Positions 48,825-60,560 of a stretch of DNA of 64,000 bases are shown piece by piece. The translations under genes were made by a program, and so were the position numbers. Where the stretch lies: the NCBI GenBank assembly GCA_021613335.1, contig JAJTWR010000021.1, forward strand, positions 2,376,001 to 2,440,000, read 5' to 3'. The notes beneath the pieces were generated by a model, which was not told where the DNA came from, did not search any database, and saw only the letters and a program-made list of their open reading frames with translations. The stretch's first letter is position 1, and each line of letters opens with the position of its first letter. This stretch comes from Whitmania pigra (Eukaryota; Annelida; Clitellata; Hirudinida; Haemopidae).

Positions 48825-50444
48825 CAGTGCTAGAAAAAATGTTACGACAGTCCCCATTTTTTTTTGTAATAACTTAAGTTTAAATTATCGTACGAAGCTC
48901 AAATTTAGAAGAACTGTATAATATCCTTAAAGAATATAACTCGTATATTTTTTTTCACTTTGATCAAGATAAGCGCAAATCCCACAAAAATCCATTTTTT
49001 TGCATAGAAATATTGTTACGACAGGTTACAAAAAAAACTCATGAATTTCAGTATTTTGGCAAAAATTTTTATTTAAAACTAAATGAAATAATGTTTCAAT
49101 AGGATGCCATTCCTCTTTTCTTAGAAATAACATCTATGCACCTATGTTTCATGGAGAAAATCAGTGTTTTGATGACCTTTTCATCCAAATTTCTCCAGGC
49201 GCTCCAAATAGCTTCTTTCAAATCATTTTTTGTGTTATATTGCTGTCCATTGCCATAAACTGATCTTGAAAGAAGGCCCCAGACATTTTCAATCGGATTC
49301 AAGTCGGGTGAACACGCGGGCCAGTCCATCACTTGCATGTTGGACTCCTGGAAAAATGCTCTGGTTGCCTTGGAAACATGAACAGGAGCATTATCTTGCT
49401 GAAATTCATGTTGTTTTCTTCAGCAAAAGAAAGGAGATGATCCTTGAGCATTTTGATGTACTTCTGAGAGTCCTGCCTCCCTTTCAAAAGCACCAGTTCA
49501 GTCCTCCCAAACGCTGAAATTCCTCCCCAGACCATCACAGAGCCTCCTCCGTGTTTTCTGCTAAAAAAAATCTCTTTCTTTTCTAAGATCATGCCAGTAG
49601 TATTTATAACCATCTGGCCCATCAAGGTCGAATTTTTTTCATCTGTGAAAATTACGCGTTCTCATATTTCGTTGTAGCTGACCATCTCTTTTGCCCAGAG
49701 GAGGCGTTTTTTCTTGTGATGGACTTTCAACGCTGGAGCTCGCTTTCGCATTTCGTATTTCAACTGTCCACTTGAATTAAGATAATTGCAGACTGTCCTA
49801 ACATGGACATCCAAGTCCAGCTTATCTTTTAGCTGTTTACACGAATATTCCCCTTGTGAAGCCTCCCTGATGAGACGTCTCTGAATCTGATTCGAGAGTT
49901 TTTTCGGTCTTCCGCCCTTGTACTTCTTCCCATATGAGTCTGGATCATCCAAAAAACATTTGATGACAGCTCTTGACCTATTCAACTCATTTGCAATCTT
50001 TCTTATTGAATAGTTTGCCTTCCTTAAGACTTGTCCTCTTTCTCTTTCTGTCAAACCTGCTTTCTTCCCATGATGAAATGAATGTAAAAGAATGTTTTAT
50101 TTATTTATATTTATTTATTTGATTATAGTCCGTTGGAAGGAAGTTTTGAATTTCACACTCCTTTATATAGCCTTCTTAATGACAATTTAATGTTTGATCT
50201 TTCCAATAAGGCCTTGAAATTGATGAAACGAGCCCAAAGCGGAAACTGTTGTAATAATATTTTCAGGCCAAAAATTGTTCATTTGCATAATTTACGGGAA
50301 CCATTAACCCACATGAAAGGAAATTTTGCACGATGTTTACAAATGGTGTTTTATATAATTGCTGAAAATTTCGGCAAGATATGTTAATTTGTAAGGAAAT
50401 TATCCATAAAAAGTGGGTATGTCGTAACAATATTTCTAGCACTG
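48825..50444 (-). mobile_element. Tc1-type transposon, full length, transposase broken
   Basis: 1620 bp, flanked by TA on both sides (48823-48824, 50445-50446). Ends match over about 25 bp: CAGTGCTAGAAAAAATGTTA on the left and CAGTGCTAGAAATATTGTTA from the right. The transposase on minus runs from about 50,054: helix-turn-helix (NYSIRKIANELNRS), GGRPKK, then VIFTDEK, HGGGSVMVWGGISAFG, and after a shift DWPACSPDLNPIENVWG (last catalytic block). Frameshifts fall near 49,625 and 49,390, the second within the middle catalytic block, so it is inactive. A SINE 2-type tail is inserted at 50,098-50,135. Confidence 0.92.
50098..50135 (-). repeat. LINE-tail fragment inside the Tc1 element
   Basis: On minus it reads CAACGGACTATAATC followed by (AAAT)n, the second half of the micro-retroposon unit. 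Confidence 0.65.
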
Positions 50445-50689
50445 TATCTCAAAGCTTGTTGCGGTTATGCAGCCTCAGCCATCACGTTGTGTACTCTCGT
50501 CAACTTAAAATTGTCAAGATTTACTATGAACACCAGCCCATCTAAGTTCACAACTTTATCTTGGTGTTGATGGCGGACAACATTTTGCGTGACCGCCGAT
50601 TGTCTGACTCGCCAAAGTCCTTGACCATCGGCCGCCTTTTGACGGACGGGCAAAGATTTCTATAACCTTTAACCGTTAAATTCTTAATT

Positions 50690-50733
50690 TAAAGCGAGTC
50701 AAAACGAGTCGAACCGGTCAAAGCTCGTTTCGA
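50690..50733. repeat. Degenerate 10-bp minisatellite, left part
   Basis: Units such as GAGTCAAAAC and GAGTCGAACC, the reverse of the YCGTTNNGA units at 53,450-53,545. The two parts were separated by the LINE insertion; GCTCGTTTCGA ends this part. Confidence 0.7.
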
Positions 50734-53449
50734 TGGTTGGTTGGTTGGTTATTTATTAATGTCCATTTCATAACTAGATGATTAGGACGGGGACAACAAC
50801 AGAAGAGAACAACAGGAAACAACGAACATCGAGGTGCAACCAGTCCAGAAAAAAAAATTACATATGTAAATAAGTAAACTAAGTAAGTGATGACATATGC
50901 AAACAAGTGAGTAATGTCAATCGATGTCACAAAATAATTATGTACAGAGTTTATGTACAGTCAGAAGTCTTCATAAAATCAGGTTTCTTCTCTTTTCTTG
51001 GACTCACCGGAATATGAAATCTACGCTAGCGTGATTGCTAAGCATAGTTCTCAAGTCCAGTGTCTGTATCTTGAGCTTCGACCTGATGTTCCGTCTGAGG
51101 GGTTCCTGACTAGGACATTCCATGAGGAAATGCCTAGTGGACTCCTCCATCCGAGGACAAGTTTGGCATTTGCCGCTGTTGAGCCTCTTCAGGAACGGAT
51201 GGAACAGGTAGCGGTTCCGATGACATCTTCCAAGCCGAGTCTGGAGATGAGGACCTCCTTCCTCCTGGAGGAGCATTGGAAGACGCTCTTTGCCGTTGTC
51301 TGTCTCTGGACTTTGTGATGGTGAGTGCCAGTGAAGGAATCCCACCTTCTCTGCCAGTCCTCTTCGGTCTTTCTGGCGACAAATCTTTTGGCGTCTTTGA
51401 TAGATGCTGGGATTTGGCAATCTATCTGGCCTCGAGTTGTCGCAAGCTTTGCCAGAGTGTCGGCCTTCTCGTTACCTGGAATGCCCACGTGGGCTGGTAC
51501 CCAGACGAGAGTGACTTGCTGGTCTTGTTCCATGAAATCTGAAATCAAAGATAAAATTCTGTGAATTTCAGGATCGTGGTAAGCATTGTTTCGATTTCTT
51601 AGGCACTGGATGGCACTAAGAGAATTGCTTAAAATGACAATATTCTTGTCCTCCCCCTGGTAGGAGGTTTTTAGCAGCATCAAGCAGTCCTCGATGGCTG
51701 CTAATTCCGTTGCAGAGATGCTGCTGTCGGGCAAAGTTCTGATACTGAGCTCCACTCCTTTCTTGGATGTGAAGATTCCTGGAATCACTGATTTCTTCGA
51801 TCTTCTCCCTAACGACCAGCATCCTCAGAGGATCGTCGGCCGCTATTGCCAGGGTGGAGGTGTCGAAGTTGGGGTTCTTCAGTGTCCATGGTGCTCTGAT
51901 AACTTCGACATTCAATTGTCTTGTGATGTTCTTTTGAATATAGTCAGGCAGGAGACCTGATACCGTTTCAAAAGGGCATGGACGATTGGTCTTCTTCATC
52001 TTCCAGTGAAGCTTGCCCTTGATGCTGGAATACCTGAAATTAGGTGCAAAATAACATTCCCTGATGGGGTTATTAAGAGTGGCCAGTGACCGGATAGCAT
52101 GATTGGCGGTGATCTTCTTTTGACGAAGGTCTAATGGAAGTTCACCGCATTCAACTTGTAGCGACAGATTTCCACTCCCAGGCATGCTGCCACAGCCTGA
52201 GAGCCTGGAATTGGATGCTGTCATGTACCTTCTTGTTGTGCTTGAAGCTGAGGTCAAAGGCTTCACTCCCGTAATCCATCACAGATCTAATGGTGGCTCT
52301 GTACAGGTGGATCAAGCGGGACTTGCTGGCTCCCCAGGATTTTCCTGCGACAGCTCTCATCACGTTGAGGCGCTTCCGGCATCTGTTGTTAACAGCGGCC
52401 GTTTGGGCGTTCCAGCTCAACTTGTCGTCTAGGATGACTTCTAGGAATGTTGCCAATTGGGTCATTGGGAGTTCCTCCCCAGCTATGCGCAGTGTCGTCC
52501 GGGAGGAGACCAGCCTTGACTTGTTCCTGTTGAATAGAACCGAACATGATTTATTAACAGAGATTTTAAAACAATGACTGGAAAGAAACTTCTCTGTTTG
52601 ATTAAGGTGCTGTTGCATCCTGTGCCTCATGGTAGAAAGATTGCTACCGGTCGTCCAGAGGGCTATGTCGTCGGCATACATAGACACCTTGATCTTGTTC
52701 ACTGGCTGGGGCAGACAGTCGAGCAGCACAATGAACAGCAGCGAGCTAAGGACACTGCCTTGGGGTGTGCCATTGTCAAGGGTGAGAGGGTTGGAGAAAG
52801 TCGCTCCGACTCTGACTTCCATGGTTCGATCTTGCAAGAAGTCGTTTATCCAGTGAAGCATCCTCCCTTTGATGCCTAGTTTAGATATCCTTGCAAATAT
52901 TCCTTCTCTCCACACCATATCAAAGGCTTTTTCCAAATCCAGAAAAACCTCAAGGGTCATCTGCCTCTTTGTGGAAGAGGCAGCTATGTCTTGCGTTATT
53001 CGGGCCAGTTGGTCCGAGCATCCTCTTCCTTTTCTGAAACCGGCTTGGTTTCGGCTGATGAGATCGAAACTCTCTAGGTGTCATCTGAGCCTTGCTGCGA
53101 TCACCCTTTCAAGGAGCTTGCAGAAAGAGGAGGTCAGAGAGATAGGTCTGTAAGAGGCCGGTTCCGAAGGAGGTTTTCCCTTCTTCGGGATGGGGATTAC
53201 CGTCGCTTTCTTTCAAGAGGAGGGAAGACGACCTATCGACCAGGACTGATTGAATAGGGAGACAATGCTTTCGAGGCACTGTGGGGGGAAGTTTCCTAAT
53301 CATTTCGTAGTGGATGCCATCGGGGCCTGGGGATGAGTTCCCACATTTTCCGAGGGCATCCATTACTTCGGCCGTTTCTATGGGATGGGACAGAGGAGAG
53401 TTGTCCCAGCCATCTGGATCGAGATCGAAAGAGAAACTCTGCTTGATCT
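50734..53449 (-). mobile_element. I-type LINE with reverse transcriptase and RNase H, 5'-truncated
   Basis: 2716 bp flanked by an 11-bp perfect target duplication GCTCGTTTCGA (50723-50733, 53450-53460). On minus it starts within the polymerase (SPGPDGIHYEMIRKL), then DLEKAFDMVWREG, GTPQGSVLSSLLF, SMYADDIALW (catalytic YADD) near 52,690, and RNase H (AHVGIPGNEKADTLAKLA) near 51,470. A cysteine-containing C terminus (KCQTCPRMEESTRHFLMEC) follows. RT plus RNase H places it in the I/Nimb-like group. The endonuclease and ORF1 are missing. Shifts near 53,100, 52,200 and 51,790 break the frame. The 3' UTR ends CCGTCCTAATCATCTAG, ATGGACATTAATAAAT and (AACC)n. Confidence 0.93.
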
Positions 53450-53545
53450 GCTCGTTTCGACTCGCTATAACCCGTTTTGACTCGTTACGACTCGTTGCGG
53501 ACCGTTCTGACCCGCTATGGTCCGTTTTGAATCGTTACGGCTGAT
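53450..53545. repeat. Degenerate 10-bp minisatellite, right part
   Basis: About nine units: CTCGTTTCGA, CTCGCTATAAC, CCGTTTTGA, CTCGTTACGA, CTCGTTGCGGA, CCGTTCTGA, CCCGCTATGGT, CCGTTTTGAA, TCGTTACGG. GC-richer and more regular than its surroundings. Confidence 0.8.
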
Positions 53546-53880
53546 GAAAAAAACAAATTGTCTTTGTAGATATAATGATTTTAATGTGTATCATTTGATT
53601 TTTCGTAAAATGATAATATTATTTATTTACAATCCGAGTTAAAAAGAAAAGTAGTGATAGCATTTCTTGTTATTGATGTTCCTGAAAGTACATTGGATTG
53701 GCTCACTGTTTGTTTCCTGGCTTTTTTCAATGCCATTCTCAAAGTCTTCATTGATAACTTTAACCTTTTTTATTGAATTAATGACTATCATAATTTGATA
53801 GGAAAGAATTCATTTTCCGGCGCCAATTTTGTAGTTGGGTAGTTGTCACTGGGCGAAAAATATTCTAGCTACGGGGCAAA

Positions 53881-53989
53881 CAGGGACGTCATTTCAGCTT
53901 TTCCAAGTGGACCCTCACACAACTTGAGGATACGACCTTTTTTGCTTCTAGTCTAAAGTCAGGAGGCCTGTCCCCAAACTATGTTCCCG
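53881..53989. repeat. Second copy of the 36,228 MITE
   Basis: CAGGGACGTCATTTCAGC, TTTTCCAAG at the left and TGTCCCCAAACTATGTTCCC at the right, collinear with 36,228-36,315. Confidence 0.55.
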
Positions 53990-54202
53990 AATACAAAGTT
54001 TTCTGAACATAGATTCGCAGCTGATAAGATATTTAAAATATAACAATCGACTGCGAATCATAAAACGCAATGGTTACCATTATCATTATCGTCATCATCA
54101 TTATTATTATTATTGCTAATGAATGCGGAACCAACAAATGAATAAGTTAATAAAAAATACACGAAAACTATATGCCAAGGCTTCTGGGTCGTTATTATTT
54201 TT

Positions 54203-54243
54203 TCTTTAATGGTCATTACATCACTAGATGATTAGGGTAGAAT
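54203..54243 (-). repeat. LINE-tail fragment
   Basis: On minus CTACCCTAATCATCTAGTGA then TGTAATGACCATTAAAGAAA, a diverged copy of the I-type LINE 3' end. Confidence 0.55.
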
Positions 54244-55578
54244 ATAATAAGGTCTACGGCTAAATTGATGCTCTCTGACTTGTCCAGAGATTCCGAGGCC
54301 GTCAAATGTGTTTTGAACATATGAATGAACAATCGCAAGGCAAAACGTAAATGTAAAAGACTCTTTCGTCGACTGCGCCATGTTTGAGGAAACAATATAT
54401 TCAGATTCGGTAGAAGTATTTAAAATACGACTATCGAAATTTGGATATTGATTTAAAAAGTAGGAGTGGTTTATCATACAGTCTCCTTAAACTCTATAAA
54501 TTAATGTTATGTTATGAGTGAGTTTATTCAGATAAAGAGCGAGAGGCGAAAAACCGACATCGCGCCTCGCATGTGCAAAGAAGTTTTATCGCGACCGAGC
54601 TGTATAAAAATATTTTTAACCATTTTAATTATCGTAATTGTTACGTGCGAGTAATTCGATAGCTTACTTAAATAAGTTACATTAATTAGAATGAGTTATG
54701 AGACAATCTGAGGAACATCTTGACTTAATGAGGACGAAACAAGATGATCCCTTTGATGCGTAATGCGTGTTATATATGCTCGCTTATGTTGCATGTTAAT
54801 CGATACGTTCTGAAGACCTTGCCGAATGAATAAGAGAATTCATTTCTGATTTCTGATTTTTTTTTCTTCACTTTCTCAAACGCAAGAGTTCAAAATCGCC
54901 AGCCTATTCTAACGTGTTGATTGAGCTACAGTCTTCTTGTCCAAGTTCTTCTTTCGCCACTAACATTGTTTTCTAGTCTCAGCTGCAACGTGCTCCACGC
55001 TCAGTTTCATACATTGTTGGCCCGTGACAAGCGTATGATCGGCATGTGGCTTGTTAGACTTATTCCTCTTGGATATGTTCTCCAGGATAAAGCTTTGCAA
55101 GATAAAGCTGAATACTGAGTTCACTGAGGATCGCCCTGATGACATTCTATTGCTGATTTCCTCGTCATCGGAACTTGCCATCGGAGAGCATGCTATATCA
55201 AGTTTCCAATTAAATTACCCTTTTTTTTTAAATAAATAAATCCTTGCTGTGTCCAGCCTTGTTTTTTCTGGCTTAACATGTTATCTTGACCAAATGTAAT
55301 GTAGTCTGAAAAGTTTTCCAGCCGTTGTTCTAAAACAGATATATTTTTAGACTATGGTAAGGTTTAGACACGTTCGCCTACTTCTCGCTGCCTGTACGTC
55401 AACTCATTTCTAGAAGTGGCGAAAGGTCTCTTTTTATGTATAAATGCATGGAAATTCAAATATTTAACAAGTACGCGTATAAATATAAAAACAAGTCTCC
55501 ATTAGTTTCAATCAACCCAAAAATTAATGTTTCAAAATCATTCGAACTAAGCCAATTTAAACCGCCAATGGCGCAATA

Positions 55579-58424
55579 TTAATCAAAAATTACAGGCTTT
55601 CTCGTGTCGTAGAGCATAGGAGCTTGACAAATTATCGCCACTGTTCCACATATGCACATCACGGCATAGAGCCACAAAAATATTCTGTCGATGACAAGGG
55701 CCACGTACTTCCAATCTTCTATCGTCTGCATAAATGAATTACATATGTTATTTATTTATTTGATTAAAGTCAGTTATATAACTGAGATGATCTGGACTGT
55801 TTTTGCAGTTCATTTGACTGGATAAGAGATTGAAAATTCTCGAGGTGAAAATTAATTTAAAAAAATGGTACTAACACGTGAAAATTCATCTTGCCGTTTC
55901 AAATGGTTGGCAATATATAAGGCACCATGAACTGCTTCCCTCATACACGACGAGAGGTTGGAAGACGCAATGAACTGCGAATCTTTTTTGAACTGATCGA
56001 GTAGTTTCTGAATGTTCCTGTCGTGTTCGCCTTCGTGAATTACGTCACAGGCAGTGGTTTTGATAGCGCAGCTCTTAATGCAAGTGCAAATGTTGATGTG
56101 TTTGATGGAATACTCATCGACATTTTGAAATTCTGGTCGCTTCATGAAGAGTATCCTCGGCAGCCAATGTAGAAAGACTTTCCTGATCCAATGTGGAAGG
56201 CGATGAGTGGCTATTGACCGATAGTGTATGTTGTATGTTAGCACAGTGATGATGACTGATGATGAGACAAGCATCAACGTGAAGAGCAAATATTTTCCGA
56301 GAAGAGGTACAACAAAAGAGGTGGGTGGAATGATCTCAACCAACATCAAAAAAAATACCGTCAGCGACAAAAGGATGTTTATACTGAGAGACATTTTCTC
56401 AGTGCTTGCAGCTGGAATATAAAATACCAAAACAGTGATGAAGGCGTGTGACATTAGTGGGATGATTAGATTGACGGTGTAAAACAAAAACTTTCGCTTT
56501 AATGTCACGTTGAACGTCCACTCAGGAAACGGTTCTCCAGACCCAGCATAGGACCTGTTTCGTTTGGTTGCAGGAGCAGACATCAAATCCCATTCAGCGC
56601 TTCGGTAAAAATCGCTCAAATCAATTCCCATGTCGATGAGGTCGCCCGAATGCCAGGCATGATAGATATCGACCTGCAAAACAAATACGATTTGCATGTT
56701 GCTCTCCTGTGTCTTTGAGAGTTACTTACTTCGTTGATGTTGTAGGTCCACGATCCGAACTGAAATCCGCATTGCTGCTCATCAAATGGAAAGTACGTGA
56801 CATCGATGAGACATGAGCTCCTGAAGGAAGCAGGTGGTCTCCACTTTATCTTTCCTGAACTCAGGACCACTGCTTTTGTTCCCGTCGTCATTTCATACAC
56901 TCCATCCGCCCTGTTTAATATTAAGCTGGTATTTCTCACGCCTTTGGCGCCGTTCAAAGCCAAACAAATTTTCTGTAACATCCGATTATATAATGCTTCT
57001 AAAAACTTGTTCGAAATTTTGGAAAACCGTTCAATTAGAAAAGCTCGCATGATTCATAAAACCCATGCAATTCCAGCGTCTTATCGTTGTAATTGATGTC
57101 CTAAATAAAAGTGATTTCCCGTCAATTATTGATTGATCGATAGTAACGTATTCATCAATTTATTCAAGCATGAACGCTTTATGCAAGCATTCGTTTTCTA
57201 AATCATCAGAAGCAATAACAAACAAGGTAGTACTCTTGTCATTACAAATTAAAGTTTGTAAAAGTTTTTAATATGATAGGTTACTAACATTACTATTCTT
57301 ATTGTGTAATTCTACTGTTTTATTAACATCCGTAGCATAGCTAGAGGATTAGGACGGTAATTCGAATCCGTGCTGAACATATTTCTATATTTCTAGTTAT
57401 TTATGCGAATATATTGAAGCTACCTTATCTAAGTTTAAACTGTTCGAGAACTCGTAAATTCTCGATCGAACTCAAAGCGTTCAAGGCACTTAATTTACAC
57501 TCACACATAATGCATAAAAAGATGAAATTACGTGTTGTAAAGGACAAGATCAGGGGTCCAGATGGAGTAGGCAGGAACATAGATCATGTCTACATTGCCG
57601 TATTTTGAAGGATCCCAACTCAAGGCTGGATCCTCCCACACCTGAGTCACCCAAACATTTGTCGTCATGATCTGATTTCGCTCGTCCTATTTGTTGATTT
57701 TCAAATCAATAAACAAATCGTCAAACCATCGTAAAACTGTTGAATTCAGAGTTTTTCTGAAACAAATAAGCACTGTTGCTGCTTTTAAACGAGTTTTTGG
57801 ACTTCATTTTCAAGCGATGTTTTGTGAAAAGAACGTTTTATGCAGTTTATGATATCATTTAAACCAGCCTATCTCCAATCAACGGTCAGAATTTACAAAT
57901 GTTAGCTTATTAAGACGCTGATATTTTTTCGGAATTTGGATCCGTATTTCATGCAGAAATACGATCAAGTAATGTTTATTTTTACTATTTTATAAATTGT
58001 TATCTTAATTTGGATTCACTGAATTAGTCGCGTTAACTTATAAATTCTCGAAATCAACTAAAACTAAACTACCTTAAAAAAGCTAGTCTCGAATTCATTT
58101 GGAAGTGGTAGCATAATTACAAAATCATAATACATAATTCTTAATCTTATTTCTTATTAATTCTTATTAATCTTAATTCTTAATACATAAATCTTAATCA
58201 AGTTTCAAAAACATTCTTACCAAGTCAATGAGTTGAGACAGTTTTAGACTTATCTTAACGATAACCTTCTGGGAGGAGTTGCCGACTGGTCTGATAACTT
58301 TGCTATAGCTCCCACCTCTTAACAAGTGATCATATAATCTTTTCGCGTACGGATTCCCGTCGACTACAAAAAGTCTCAACGAGATGGCAATGTACGTCAA
58401 TAAAATAATGCAGCAGTGTTTCAT
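55579..58424 (-). CDS. Nicotinic acetylcholine receptor-type subunit, non-alpha
   Basis: Subunit of a pentameric, cation-selective Cys-loop channel at the plasma membrane. Five exons on minus: 58424-58221, 57686-57532, 56910-56730, 56673-55876, 55725-55579; total 1485 nt, 494 aa. It has a signal peptide, [17 protein letters not shown] (loop D) and [11 protein letters not shown] (loop A). The Cys-loop is C153 to C167 with 13 residues between ([13 protein letters not shown]), followed by GSWTY (loop B). Loop C reads [13 protein letters not shown] and lacks the vicinal cysteine pair of alpha subunits. M2 with [18 protein letters not shown] keeps the intermediate-ring Glu of cation channels. M3, a cytoplasmic loop and M4 ([20 protein letters not shown]) follow. 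The usual separate 45-bp and 110-bp exons are fused into one of 155 bp. Which named subunit it corresponds to cannot be said. Confidence 0.93.
55745..55793 (-). repeat. LINE-tail fragment in receptor-gene intron 4
   Basis: On minus AGTCCAGATCATCTCAGTT, ATAACTGACTTTAATC and (AAAT)n; the same start as the micro-retroposons. Confidence 0.65.
57312..57372 (-). repeat. SINE family 2 copy in receptor-gene intron 2
   Basis: On minus CACGGATTCGAATTACCGTC, CTAATCCTCTAGCTATGCTA, CGGATGTTAATAAAAC; B-box plus tail as in 17,442-17,529. Confidence 0.65.
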
Positions 58425-59048
58425 ATTGGTCCACCATCATTCAAAAATTCATCCTTTGAATAGCAAGGTTTATCATCTTTTCCGTAAAGATGGCCAAATG
58501 AAAACGCTTTTAAAACATTTATTTATCTCTAGCACACATATTTGGGGAACGAAGTCATTTTCATAGCCACACCCACATCATCAATAATCGTTATTCGTGA
58601 GGTTGCTAGATGGAAAGAAATTGCATACGTTTAATTACATTATTAACAAAATTATTATTAAACAAAATCTATAGCTGAATTTTTTACCTTAAATTAATAT
58701 AAATTATTTCGCCCAAGCGCGTGCAATTCCAGTACAAACATGACTTAGTTTTCAAATCAAATACATTTTTTTATTTGATATTTATGTAAATATTATTTAT
58801 GTAAATGCAATTTAAATTTCATCAGCCATGTAAATTGCGAAAGAGCTTCTATTATTATAGGTGACTAATTAGTACAAGCTACAAGCCCAACGATGCGAAT
58901 CTTCTAGAAGTTTCTTAAAATCGTCTGCTCCAAGTAGGGATTGTACCGAGCGCTACTGTGTGATGAAATTATGTGTCCTACAAGAAGCAAGTGAACAACA
59001 GCCTCAGGACTGACCGGTTCACGTGAAAAATCTCTATCAAGTCTACTA
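58425..59048. other. Upstream region of the receptor-subunit gene
   Basis: Presumed promoter side of the receptor gene. The only sharp motif is the heat-shock-element-like sequence at 58,897. Confidence 0.45.
58897..58914. promoter_or_regulatory. Perfect four-unit heat shock element motif
   Basis: GAAtcTTCtaGAAgtTTC: four alternating nGAAn units with exact 5-bp spacing, the HSF-binding consensus, 473-490 bp upstream of the receptor-subunit ATG. No heat-shock gene is adjacent, so its function is open. Confidence 0.45.
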
Positions 59049-60147
59049 CCGTGTTTCCCCGAAATTAAGACAACCTCCCATATTTATTTTTGCTCCAAAA
59101 GACGTGCCAGGGCTTATTTTCGGTGGTTGTCTTATATTTTCTTAATCAACAACCAAACAGCACATTTTTTCATGTTTACACAATTTGTCATGTTAAAAGA
59201 GATAAGGAGCATGGTTTTAATCATTAGTTAATAAAATTAATATTTTACAAGAATGTTAAAAAGGGCTTTAGTGAACTCCGTTAGTTCAAATCATAGCAAC
59301 TTGCAAGAGTTTTTATAACTAACCATTCATTTAGAGATTTTGTTTAAATTAATCAAATGCAGTCATATCAATTTCTTCATTGTAAATCTCCAAAACTCTG
59401 ATTTCCTGTTTGAATTGCTTGCGAATCCATTTTCCGCAGAACCTCTATCTCTCATATTTAACAGAGAGAAAACTCTCCTGAAATGAGAAATTATTTTCCT
59501 TTTTGTCCTTTGCTGCATTGGTAACACAACTGTCAACGATTTTAAATACTGATTTCTCAACCCGGCTTGCAATCTCTCACAAGCTGGGTTTTACAAAGTT
59601 TCAGATTCACACCTGTCTTAGCATTTTCCTCGTCCACCTGTTAACTGGGGTCATCACACTGCGGATCATTCGGATATCCAATTTCTTTTCTTTACAGAAA
59701 GTTGCAACATTCTTGTCACATGATTCCTTTCTTGAATTTGATAGAATAGCTTTTTAAATTTTAACCCATCTTGTGGAAATAACATTTAATGGTAAATTTA
59801 TTACACATACGAGGAACTGAATTAAGAAGATTGAAAAAAACACAGCCAATGGCACTGAGTTCTAGAACCGGTTGTCTGTTTACCGCATCTGCTTACCCAT
59901 TAATATTCTACAAATACGTACAGAAATCAAAATTTTCATTGTACTTTATTATATTAATATTTTACTGAAATATTACTGATATTATATTATTAATTTCAAT
60001 ATGTTATTGAGTGTTGCAACAGACCTATGGTACGGCTGTAAATACCGGGAGGGGATCCTAACTAGGGCTTATATTCGGGTAGGGATTGCGATTATCTTAC
60101 GAACCTCTTGAAAAATCATGCTAGGGCTTATTTTCAGGCAAACACGG
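59049..60147. mobile_element. 1.1-kb TA-flanked DNA element
   Basis: TA on both sides (59047-59048, 60148-60149). Left end CCGTGTTTCCCCGAAATTAAG and right end, read inward, CCGTGTTTGCCTGAAAATAAG. Subterminal GGGCTTATTTTC repeats occur at both ends. Internal frames (for example minus 59,363-59,572) are short and not recognised as transposase, so it is treated as non-autonomous. Confidence 0.8.
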
Positions 60148-60249
60148 TAATAGTTATTTCGAGTGATTGGCTTATCACATCCGTCAATCATGAAATAGAC
60201 GTTAATAAAATACATGTAACATCAATTTTAAGAATGCTTTTTCTCTAAT

Positions 60250-60560
60250 TTCAGAAATGCAAGAAGTGGCAAAAGTTACACAAAGGCAAAAAGATTCCCA
60301 TGTATTCATGGCAAAAGCCGCCGCTACCAGGGATAGACCGCTGGATGATGCCATCATTTTACAAGAACATAGAGAAACGTGTATCGACAAAGTACAAATT
60401 CCAATGTGCGTCAAGGAGAAAGGAGATTCCAATTTCCAGACTACGTCTTGAACAATGTGCTCTTAATCAACACCTGCTCCTCTTGAAGCATCATCCAGAC
60501 GGGAAATGCCAGGAGGATAAAAGTTCAGTCACGAGAAAAGAAATAAGGCTCAAAACAATC
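60250..60560 (+). mobile_element. I-type LINE C-terminal fragment
   Basis: Encodes KFQCASRRKEIPISRLRLEQ and HHPDGKCQE, matching FQCSSRRKEVLISRLGLED and GKCQTC of the 50.7-kb LINE, with a decayed RNase H segment upstream. Confidence 0.75.

Larger units (their letters stand above)
53546..55578. other. Intergenic, small repeats only
   Basis: Contains the MITE at 53,881 and a tail fragment at 54,203. Nothing else is recognised; frames are short and without family resemblance. Confidence 0.45.

Noticed and set aside
57061..57097. Candidate extra receptor exon on minus between an AG and a GT
   Set aside because: It is 37 nt, would break the frame, and exon 57686-57532 joins directly to 56910-56730 to give the expected LYNTADG sequence.
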